Assembly: GCF_030247195.1 (NCBI RefSeq)
Contig: NC_080670.1
Span: forward strand, 28,351,497-28,415,496
Direction: 5' to 3'
Origin: Topomyia yanbarensis
Taxonomy: Eukaryota; Arthropoda; Insecta; Diptera; Culicidae
Length of the DNA stretch: 64,000 nt
Shown here piece after piece: positions 34,255-43,964 of the stretch. The notes under the pieces are model-generated. The model was not told the origin of the DNA and made no database searches. It saw nothing but the letters and a program-made list of their open reading frames with translations. A program made the translations under genes and the position numbers. How positions within the stretch are numbered: position 1 is the stretch's first letter; the number at the start of each line of letters is the position of its first letter.

Positions 34255-36265
34255 CTGTTCTCTGTGGATTCCGGTTCTTGGTTCCAGGATCAAGATCCAT
34301 GATTTAGGATGCAGGATGAGGGATGCTTGAATTTGAGTCTCAAGGATTCTTGAATTCCTCTAACTGAGGTTTATGCCGATTTATGCAGCTTTATGAAGCA
34401 TGGTCTACCCTTCCTGGTTTCAAGTTAAGCCACTCATATAGTGTGCTAACATCACTGTCCTAGAGTACCCGAATCATTTATTGATTAATTAATTGTTAAC
34501 CTTGAATCCTGATTTTTTTTTGCAGTAACTCAAGCTGCTGCGTTCCGTATATTGTCTCTGTCGGATTTATAAATACTACAAATTAGGTTATAGATAGCCG
34601 AAAATTGGTCGAAAACCGCTGATCTAGATCCGTTAATGTATCAATATAGTCTATCTAATTAACAAGGAATTTCTTCTGACTATAATGCTCCTTCTTTGCA
34701 ACATGAGTTATTCTTTAAAGGGTATAAAATTAATTGTTAAATAACTTATTCGGAAATGATTTGTGCTGTACTGTACAGTTTGGAGATTAATTTCACTTTC
34801 GTTTGGCATTGAAACTCATATATTCATCCTTTTTTTGCATCCGATATCGACAGACACACTTCAAAATCGGCTGAAATTACACATTTAACGAAATGATCTA
34901 ACGTGTTTTAAACAACGAAAAACAAAATATATTAAAGGTACCGTATCCCTTTCGGCTTAAAAGTGTTCGGCCAAATAACCATATCAATCAAATGGCATTC
35001 GGTTTAATGGTTAGCAATAATTACAAAAATAGCAAATATGCCAAAATCAGCAAAAATCGACTTAAGGGAATCCTTTTATATAATTGAGCAAAAAGTGGCT
35101 AATGTTCGATTTTTTTTTGAAGAATTAGAATGACTTAGACATGTGCGATATTCTGCAAAATGTTTATTAAGATTTCATCTATAAAATAAAAATTTTCGAG
35201 TGTAAGGTGTCAAAAATGGCGTGCAAAATGGCGGCTCCAGCAAGAGGTATTTTGAAAACCGACCTCATCTACGGGCACGTTACAGGTCGCAATTCGTCGT
35301 CTACAAGAAGCAAACCAAAACGATCTTGAAGATTCCGTAGAGGCGCCCCAACCTAATAAACAAGAAAAAATTTGACAGAGAAACAAAATGGCGGCCACTT
35401 AGAAAATAAAGTGTTGTTTTTTCGCAAGATTTTTCCACGCTGGCCGGCTGTAAAAAATCGTTAAAGATCAAAATATTGCGATTTTGTAGGTTACGGTGCC
35501 CGAGAATGTTGTCTTCTTTTAGGCAGGCAAAACCCGAAGTTGATTGGTTGAGTGGTTCAAAAACGAGAATGCCAGTAGATTCGAAAAATCTTGTTCCGAG
35601 AAAGCCGCCATTTTGGACGCCATTTTCGAAACCTTACGCTCGAAAATTTTTATTTTATAGATTTTGCAGAATAGCGCAAAAAATATTAAACATTAGGTAC
35701 TTTTGCCACAATTATTTAAGAGGATCCCCTTAAAGTATAAAAAATCGTGGTTTCAGGATGAATGATCACGGATGCTTGTTCCAGGATCCTGGTTCCAGGA
35801 TTAAGAATCCAAGAATCAAAGATCCAGGATTCTGGTTCTAGAATCAAAGGATCCTAGCTCCAGGATCAAGGATCCAGAATCGTTGTTCCTGGATCACGGA
35901 TCCAGGTTCTAGGAACAAAGATACAGGATCAAGAATATACAATCTGTTTCTAGGATCATGTAGCCGGTCCAAGGACCCAAGGTCAAGGGTCTAAGTTTCA
36001 ATGTTCCTAGCTTTGGAACCAGAATACCAAGATCCCGATTTCAGGATTGAGGATTAACGATCCAGATTCAGCATCAAGAACTCAAGATCCTGATGGATCC
36101 TTGATTTTTATGATCAAGGATTCTCGAGGTCCTTTGACCGAGTTTTATGCCTATTTATGTATTCTAATAAGAATACAACTATCATACGAACCGGTGTCTA
36201 CCTTTCCTAACTTCATGTTAAGTCGCTCGTACAGTGTTCTTGCATCGTTACTCTACAGCAGCTAA
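34255..36265. repeat. GGATC arrays with a duplicated tail
   Basis: A short GGATC array (34255-34345) is followed by a tail of about 140 bases (34345-34480). A longer array (35745-36125) is followed by a recognisably related tail (36120-36265). Both tails share a Gly-Ala-free noncoding block with GAGTTTTATGCC(T/G)ATTTATG-like and GT(C/T)TACC(T/C)TTCCT(A/G) sequence ending in AGTGT(T/G)CT. The array plus tail therefore behaves as a dispersed repeat unit rather than a simple satellite. The intervening 34480-35060 shows nothing that I recognise. Confidence 0.55.
35066..35729. mobile_element. TTAA-flanked foldback element
   Basis: TTAA occurs at 35062-35065 and 35730-35733. The arms fold over at least 200 bases: GGGAATCCTTTTATATAATT on the left against GGGGATCCTCTTAAATAATT on the right reversed, then shared ATAAAATAAAAATTTTCGAG and AAAATGGCG blocks. 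664 bp, no coding capacity. Confidence 0.75.
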
Positions 36266-36334
36266 ATCGGTTTTGGTGGTATCCAACGGGGCAAATAGAT
36301 CGAAAGAATGGCTTGAACGAAAGTAATTATATGA

Positions 36335-36394
36335 AAATAAAAATCTCCCAGAGGAGAGATTCGAACCTGCAGCCCTTGGGACTCTGGCCCAATG
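36335..36394 (-). repeat. tRNA-like repeat remnant split by Transib-like element A
   Basis: The minus strand reads GGTTCGAATCTCTCC, a B-box/T-arm-like motif, preceded by CCAGAGTCCCAAGGGCTGC. It continues past the inserted element at 39640 (GAGGTTTCTG). The T-stem does not pair well, so this is a tRNA-derived repeat rather than a working tRNA gene. Confidence 0.45.
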
Positions 36395-39300
36395 CACAGT
36401 GGGAAAAAAAGTATCAAAAACGCGACTTTACTCAATAGCTTGATAGAAGGCTAAGTGTTGTAATCAATAATGAATACTTCTTATGTAAAAATGTCTGGGG
36501 AGTCGATTGCAGGTATTTAAAATGACCGTAAAGTACGCTATCATGCCCGTTTTGCCCCAATTCTCTTTTTCGTTTGAGTTTATTTTCAAAACTGAATATA
36601 TAACTCGGAAGAAAGTTGGAAACGGTCAACAAAAAATGATATTTCTTATGTCCAGAAAATCGATTGAAGACATTTAGAATCATCTCATGAAACGTATACA
36701 CCCATTTTACCCCAATTCTCCGCAAAACTAAAGTTTGAAGTAAATCCTGGCTTTATATTTCGGTAAAAGGCTATATGCGGCTGATCAAAAGTAATGATTC
36801 TTATGTATAAAAATCCAGGTTATCGTTTGAATATAGTTAGACTGGTCGCCCGAAACGTATGTACTCGTTTTACCCCAATTCTTCCCATAACTCAAGTATA
36901 AAGTCAAACCAGGTTCTACATTTCAGAAAGAGGCTGAATGCGGTTGATCAAAAGTAATATTTCTTATGCAAAAAATTCTGGGAAATCGATTGAAGAGAGT
37001 TAGAATGGCCACACGAAACATGTGTACCCGTTTTACCCCAAATCTTTCAATATCTCAAGTGAAAAGTTAAACCTGACTGTGCTTCTCGAAAAGAGGCTGA
37101 AGGTGACTGATGAAAAGAAGTAATTCTTATATAGAAAAATCCGGGGAATCGGTTGAAGATAGTTGTAATGGCCGCACGAAACGTTTGTATCCGTTTTACC
37201 CCAATTATTTACATAATACAAGCGTGGTGATACACCTTACTCAATACTTCAGAAAAAAGCAGAAAGCGGTTGACCAAAATTAATTTTTTTATCCCAAATA
37301 ATCCAGGAAATCGATTGAAGATAGTTCGAATGACCGAACAAAACACGTGTATACGTTTTACCCCAACTTCTTCCCATAGCTCAAGTGTGAGGTTAAACCT
37401 GGCTGTACTTCTCGGAAAGAGGCTGAATGCGGCTGATGAAAAGTAGTAATTCTTATGTAAAAAAATGCGGAGAATCAGTTGAAGATAGTTGGAATGACCG
37501 CACGAAACGTTTGCATCTGTTTTACCCCAATTATTCACATAATGTATGTGTGAAGTAATGTCTTACTCGTTATTTCCGAAACAGGCTGAAACCGGCTGAT
37601 TAAAAGTAACTTTTTTATGTTAAATAGTCCAGGGAATTGATTGCAGATAGTTCGAATGACTGGACAAAATATGTGTACCCGTTTTACCCCAAATTTCTCC
37701 TATAGCTCACATGTGAAGTTGAACCTGGCTGTACCTCACGGGAAGAGACTGAATGCGGCTGATGAAAAGTAGTTATTCTTGGGTACAAAATTCCGGGGAA
37801 TCGATTGGAGATAGCTAGTATGACCGCACGAAACATGTATACCCGTTTTACCCCGATTCTACACGTAATGTATGTGTGAAGTTATACCTTACTCATCATT
37901 TCAAAAACAGGCTGAACGCGAATTTTTTGTACATAAGAATTACTATTTTTCATCAGTTGCAGTCAGCCTCTTTCGGAGAAGTACAGCCTGGTTTAACTTC
38001 ATATTTGAGTTATCAGAGGAACTTAGGGTAAAACGGGTATACATGTTTTGTGCGGATATTCTAGCTACCTTCAATTGATTCCCTGATGTATTTAACATAA
38101 AAAAATACTTTTTATCAGCCGCTTTCAGCCTCTTTCTGAAATGTTGGGTAAGTATAATCACACACAAGTGTAAGGGACACAATTGGGGTAAAACGGGTCA
38201 ACACGTTTTGTGCGGTCATTCCAAGTATTTTCAATCGATTCCCTGAACTAATTTACATAAGAGAAACTACTTTGGTGAGCCGCTTACAGCCTCTTGCTGA
38301 AATAATGAGTAAGGTATGACTTCACACATACATTATGTGAAGAATTGGGGTAAAACGGGTATACACGTTTCGTACGGTCATTCTATTTTCATTCGATTTC
38401 CCGGAAATTTTTACGTAGGAATTGCTATGTTTCATCAGCCGCATTCAGCTTCATTCGGAGAAGCAGAGCTAGGTTTAACCTCACACTTGAGCTATGAGAA
38501 GAATTGGGGTAAAACGGATATACACGTTTCGCGCGGTTATTCTAACTATCTCGAATCGATTGCCCGGAATTTTATACACAAGAATCACTATTTTTCATCA
38601 GCCACATTCAGCCTCTTTCCGAGAAGTACAGCCAGGTTTAGCCTCACACTTGAGCTATGGGAAGAAGTTGGGGTAAAACGGATACACGAGTTTTGTTCGG
38701 TCATTCGAACTATCTTCAATCGATTTCCTGGATTATTTGGCATAACAAAGTTTTGATCAATCACTTTCTGCTTCTTTCTGAAATATTGAGTAAGGTGTAT
38801 CACCACGCTTGTATTATGTAAATAATTGGGGTAAAACGGATACAAACGTTTCGTGCGGCCCTTCCAACTATCTTCAACCGATTCCCCGGATTTTTCTATA
38901 TAAGAATTACTTCTTTTCATCAGTCACCTTCATCCTCTTTTCGAGAAGCACAGTCAGGTTTAACTTTTCACTTGAGACATTGAAAGATTTGGGGTAAAAC
39001 GGGTACACATGTTTCGTGCGGCCATTCTAACTATCTTCAATCGATTTCCCAGATTTTTTTGCATTAGAAATACTACTTTTGATCAACCGCATTCAGCCTC
39101 TTTTTGAAATGTAAAGCCTGGTTTGACTTTATACTTGAGTTATGGGAAGAATTGGGGTAAAACGAGTACATACGTTTCGGGTGACCAGTCTAACTATATT
39201 CAAACGATAACCTGGATTTTTATACAAATGAATCATCACTTTTGATCAGCCGCATATAGCCTTTTACCGAAATATAGAGCCAGGATTTACTTCAAACTTT

Positions 39301-39634
39301 CGTTTTGCGGAGAATTGGGGTAAAATGGGTGTATACGTTTCATGAGATGATTCTAAATGTCAACAATCGATTTTCTGGACTTTTTTATATAAGAAATATC
39401 AATTTGTGTCAGCCGTTTCCAACTTTCTTTCGAGTTATATATTCAGTTTTGAAAATAAACTCAAACGAAAAGGAGAACTGGGGCAAAACGGGCACGATAG
39501 CGTACCGTGCGGTCGTTGTAAATACTAGCAATCAATTTTTCAGCCCTTTTTAAATAAGAAAAACCTTACCTGGTAAACGACATCCAGCCTTTTCAAAAAA
39601 AAGTCGCGTTTTGGGTCCATTTTTTCCCACTGTG
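36395..39634. mobile_element. Transib-like foldback element A
   Basis: It is flanked by an exact 5-bp duplication, CAATG (36390-36394 and 39635-39639). Both ends start CACAGTGGGAAAAAA and then share AACGCGACTTT. The first seven bases equal the V(D)J RSS heptamer. With a 12-base spacer the left nonamer position reads TCAAAAACG (7 of 9 match to ACAAAAACC) and the right CCCAAAACG (6 of 9). The interior is an inverted pair of tandem-repeat arrays. 3240 bp with no transposase. Confidence 0.65.
36430..39560. repeat. Inverted arrays of a ~162-bp tandem repeat
   Basis: The marker GGGGTAAAACGGGTATACACG or a variant recurs about every 158-166 bases: some ten times on the + strand from 38026 to 39480, and about nine times on the minus strand from 36550 to 37846. 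The two arrays face each other around 37900. Peptides read in these repeats are periodic and are by-products, not genes. Confidence 0.9.
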
Positions 39635-39639
39635 CAATG

Positions 39640-40174
39640 CAGAAACCTCGAATCAGTTGAAAAGGCCATAAATTCGGTTTGGAAAATTATTTTTATTTAT
39701 TTTAAAGAGCAAAGCGTGTAAAAAAAAATGCAGAAAAAATTTCTTTTGCTCGATATGAGGTCCTTTTACCTTGACATTGGCCTTACGACGATCATAAAAC
39801 GAATCGCAAGCTGCCTGGAACGGTATTTTGGCATATCCACGAACAATGGCTTTCTTTAGCGTCTCGAAGCTGGTGTATTTTTTTACTTCGGATCTTATTC
39901 CCCAAAATGGCGCAGATAAAATAATCTATTGGATTCGCATCTGGTGAACACGAGAGCCATTGTGTGGTTGTAAGGAAGTTCAGCCATTCTTGGTTCACAC
40001 GCACATTGTGAGATGCTTGAGACGACCATGATTTGCGACCGAATGTTTTGTCTGTACCACGGCTTCAAACCAGCCTTCAAACATTTCTTCCGATAATATG
40101 TCGCCTTTATTTTGACGTCAGGCTCAATGAAAACGATTGGGGAACCCCTAATCTTCGGCTACAGCGGCCTAAAC
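39640..40174 (-). pseudogene. Mariner-like transposase relic, C-terminal part
   Basis: Read in shifting frames, the minus strand gives KCLKAGLKPWYRQNI, then a WLSCSPDANPIDYF motif holding the third catalytic acid, and KIPFQAAC...DRR. This order matches the C-terminal half of mariner/Tc1-type transposases. At least two frameshifts separate these blocks. Its N-terminal part lies at 48119-48600, beyond Transib-like element B, which inserted into it. Confidence 0.65.
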
Positions 40175-42626
40175 CATTTCACTATGGTCCCAAAGCTGTA
40201 TTTAGGAAGACAAAACTGTTTGCGCCTAAACCGTTGGTTTTAGATATATAGTATCTTCGGCAAACTTTCTTAGAACTTTCTTGCCGATTTTTTTATATTA
40301 GTTGAATTAGGGTGGTCCTTGTGGTTAGGGTGTTTAAAGTATCAACTTCTTAGATATGTAAAATTCAGCTACATATTGTTCTACAAAGTTAGAAATCAAT
40401 CAAATTGAAGCAACTTTTCTGAAGAAACTATGTGGCTATCTCTAATAGTTCATGTGCTATGATTTTTGCAATATTTAAGGTAGGGTGGCTCTTTAAAAAT
40501 TGGTTTTCTATTAATATCTTTTTATGTGTTAATTTCTCGCTAATACTTTATTCTAGAGGTTTTTAGAGTTTTTGTAAATACATATTTTTGCCGAAGCAAT
40601 GAAGTTTCTATCTCTTTTGTTTGCATAGTTACAGGCGATTTTCATACCAAAAATGATTTTTTTCAAAGCTATATATCTTCCAACATTGCAAATGGATTTT
40701 CCATCTTTTAATTTCATTTGAAAGATCGGACTTTTTCTAGTTTTTGGTGAAAAAACTGCGAGAGCGTTATTTCTGTAAAATAAATAATTAATTTTTGAAA
40801 ATGGAGTATTTTTCAAAAAAAAAATCGTTCATAACTTTTCAAATAGAGGAGATAATAACTTTGTTACTTCAGCAAAAATATTCGCCATACAGAGTTCTAA
40901 AAGTGTTGCAAACAAAGTATTTACGATAAATCAATGTATGAAGTGACAAATGAGAAATAGTGATTTTAAGGCGTCACGTTTTCGTCGCTCAATCTCTTAT
41001 GGTAAAATCAACTGAGAAATAGTCATTGAGTGTGATAATACCAAATATCATGGCAATTCTATTGGATTTGTAAACGTTTTTGAAAGAACAGTCTACCGTA
41101 CATCTAAATGTTACAGTGAAATTACAGTAGTGTTAGCTGCAAACTATCGTTAGTTCTAAATCGGCCAACAAAAGTTATCTATGCTCACTACTTTTTTGTT
41201 TGGATTAGTGCTCAAAACAAGTGCTAGAAAGAAAATGCTTTTGGTTACGTCTTGTTATCTTGAAATAAAATCTTGAAACGAGTTTGTTATTCATAGCAGC
41301 GGAAATTATTGTATGCTTTTCCAACATTTATGCAATGTTTGAAAGTATAAATTAATTATCGACTATAATGACGGCTGTGGACAAGTTAAGGAAAGATTCT
41401 CAATTTTTGTTACTTCAAAATAAATAAAAGTAAGAGGTCTGAAAATCACTAGCCGCGAACTGGTAAAATAACTCATAAAGCATAATTCCCTAGCATCTAT
41501 ATAATGCATGATGACGGTACTTGCTTTATTGGTCACGTAATAGATAACTTTTATTTAGAGTTAACTATAGTACGCTATTAACACTATTGTAAATTCACGC
41601 TAACATGTAGTTGTACGGTAGAATTTTGTGTTTTCAAACAGTGTCACATATTCAATAGATTTTTTGTGACTTTTGGTATTATCATACACATTGACTATTT
41701 CTCAGTTGATTTTACCATAAGAGATTGAGCGATGAAAACGTGGCCCCTTAAAATCACTATTTCTCATTTGTCACTTCATACATTGATTTATCGTAAATAC
41801 TTTGTTTGCAGCACTTTTAGAACTTTGCATAGTGAATATTTTTGCTGAAGTATCTCGTCTATTTGAAAAGTTATGAACGATTTCTGTTGAAAAATACTCC
41901 ATTTTCAAAAATTAATTATTTATTTTACAGAAATAACGCTCTCGCAGTTTTTTCACCAAAAACTAGAAAAGTTCCGATCTTTCAAATGAAATTAAAAGAT
42001 TGAAAATCCATTTGCAATATTGGAAGATATATAGCTTTGAAAAAAACTATTTTTGTTTTGGAATTCGCCTGTAACTATGCAAAAAAAAGAGATAGAAACT
42101 TCATTGCTTCTGCAAAAATATGTGTTTACAAAAGTTCTAAAAACCTCTAGAACAAAATAGTAGCGAGAAATTAACACATAAAAAGATATTAATAGAAAAC
42201 CAATTTTTAAAGAGCCACCCTACCTTAAATATTGCAAAAATCATAGCACATGAACTATTAGAGATAGCCACATAGTTTCTTCAACTCCGCTAGCGAATGA
42301 CGGATCCCAATAGTAGCATGTCTGTAATAACATACGTACATGGAACTATTGAGATCCAGAGCTACAGGTCCAAAGGTAAAGGAGGATGGTTGTGATGATC
42401 CGGGCCGAGATCACCACGTAAAGCAAGGTAGGGCATAACCCCAATTCCAAGGCGTGAAGCGACCCGTGCCGAGGGATGAGTGATCGAGGGGGTGAAAAAG
42501 ATGCTCGATCGTTAACGGAGCCTGTGGGGTACCTGGGCAACCCCCACAGTAAGCGTCCCTTACCACGCTAATGCGGAGCTCTGGCGTGGCGGACATATAT
42601 TTCTCGCGCTACTCGTGGGAATTTTC

Positions 42627-43964
42627 ATGGAGCAAAATAAAAATAAAAATAAACAGACGGAGGTGCCAAACCCCTTCGCAAGAGGTGGTTTGGCGAGGTC
42701 TCCCCCCCGTGGGGAGAGTAGTGGAACGATGAGTGCTGTACTCGAAAGCACCAGTGACCCCCCAGCAGCGGTAGGCAATACCCCTACCAATGCATCGGAG
42801 GGGCCAATAGCTGCGATGCGCAAAGTAGCGAAGCAACTCGATGCTATAATCGACTTCGCTAGCGCAAAGCAGAACATAGCCAAGGAGTTGAAGTTGAGCC
42901 TTCTGGAGCTCCGGAAAGCTGTTCGTGTCGCAAGACAGGAACAGCAGGCATATGTTGAGAGGGTGGAATGTCGGGAGAGGCCCGACAGAGAAACCCAGAC
43001 AGTGGCCTTCAATAGGGAGGAAAGAGAGAAGGTTAATAGAGGCTCACAGACAGTGGCCTTTACCTTCTATGGAGCAGCCACGTCGATCGGAGCGGCGACC
43101 GAGTTCCCCTCGAAGGGAAAGGGAAAGGGCAATCGCAAGACGGCATCGAATGCGAAGCGCCCTAGGAAGTCGCCAGGAGAGGGTGCCAAAACCGACACCA
43201 CTCGGCGTGCAACCGTCAAGGTCAAACGCCGCCTGGGTGAGGTAAGCGAGGGCGAGAGTGACCTCGCTGTTGAGAGCGATGGTACCAGCAACCCGGCACG
43301 ACCGGGGCAGGGGGGCTCAAACCCCTGGACGCTGGTTACCAAGAAAAAGCCGGCACCGAAACCGGAGGTACCGCGGCCTGCGAGGAAGGCCAAGGACAGA
43401 GGCGAAGCCTTGTGGTTAAAAACCGACAAGGACAAATACGCCGATGTCCTTAAATCGATGAAAGCGGCCGAAAGCCTCTCGGCCCTTGGGCAGGATGTGC
43501 GTAGCGTAAGACGCACCAACACGGGAGAGATGCTCCTGGTGTTGAAGCGAGGCGCACAATCAAGTGCAATATACAAGGCCTTGGCCCAAGAGGTCCTTGG
43601 TGAGGGCGCCCAAATCAGGTCGCTAGGTGCGGAAACAACTCTCCAGTGCAAACACTTGGACGAGTTCGCGACCGCAGAAGACGTCGCCGCAGCCGTCAAG
43701 GAGCAATGCGGCGCCACAATCGAGCGGGCCTCTGTGCGATTGAGGGACGGACCCTCTGGCACCCAAGTAGGCCATAAAGCTTACGAATGCAAAGGCCTAG
43801 ACAGGAGTAAGCTATGTCGTAGATGCGGCGAGGAGGGGCATAAAGAGCGGGGGTGCACTAAGGCATATAAGTGCCTTATCTGCACCTCTAAGAAGCAAGC
43901 CCATAAACATGCTATGGGCGGACCTTCGTGTCCCTTCGGCGAGTTAAATAAGAAGAAGCCGTGA
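42627..43964 (+). CDS. R1-clade ORF1, zinc-knuckle gag-like protein
   Basis: About 445 residues from the ATG at 42627; an upstream in-frame GTG at 42615 is less likely. The N-terminal half is Lys/Arg/Pro-rich and low in order. Near the C-terminus are zinc knuckles: CRRCGEEGHKERGC is complete and CLICTSKKQAHKHAMGGPSC follows. Before these, GHKAYEC is only the back half of the first knuckle, with the two leading cysteines absent, and SGTQV runs directly into it. Family members normally have some 40-50 residues there, so an in-frame deletion is likely. The protein would bind element RNA. It overlaps ORF2 by four bases (GTGA). Confidence 0.8.
   Translation: MEQNKNKNKQTEVPNPFARGGLARSPPRGESSGTMSAVLESTSDPPAAVGNTPTNASEGPIAAMRKVAKQLDAIIDFASAKQNIAKELKLSLLELRKAVRVARQEQQAYVERVECRERPDRETQTVAFNREEREKVNRGSQTVAFTFYGAATSIGAATEFPSKGKGKGNRKTASNAKRPRKSPGEGAKTDTTRRATVKVKRRLGEVSEGESDLAVESDGTSNPARPGQGGSNPWTLVTKKKPAPKPEVPRPARKAKDRGEALWLKTDKDKYADVLKSMKAAESLSALGQDVRSVRRTNTGEMLLVLKRGAQSSAIYKALAQEVLGEGAQIRSLGAETTLQCKHLDEFATAEDVAAAVKEQCGATIERASVRLRDGPSGTQVGHKAYECKGLDRSKLCRRCGEEGHKERGCTKAYKCLICTSKKQAHKHAMGGPSCPFGELNKKKP

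Noticed and set aside
36335..36394. tRNA gene on the minus strand
   Set aside because: A B-box-like GGTTCGAATC is present, but the T-stem pairs poorly and no cloverleaf or anticodon arm can be drawn with confidence.
36432..39553. Several 60-146 residue open frames on both strands
   Set aside because: They are periodic readings of the 162-bp repeat; the same peptide words recur in every unit and no gene signals are present.
36395..39634. Regularly spaced repeats resembling a CRISPR array
   Set aside because: The whole 162-bp unit is repeated with no unique spacers, and it occurs in two opposed orientations in a eukaryotic intron.
43067..43762. 231-residue frame on the minus strand
   Set aside because: It is antisense to the GC-rich R1-clade ORF1; long antisense frames are expected there.
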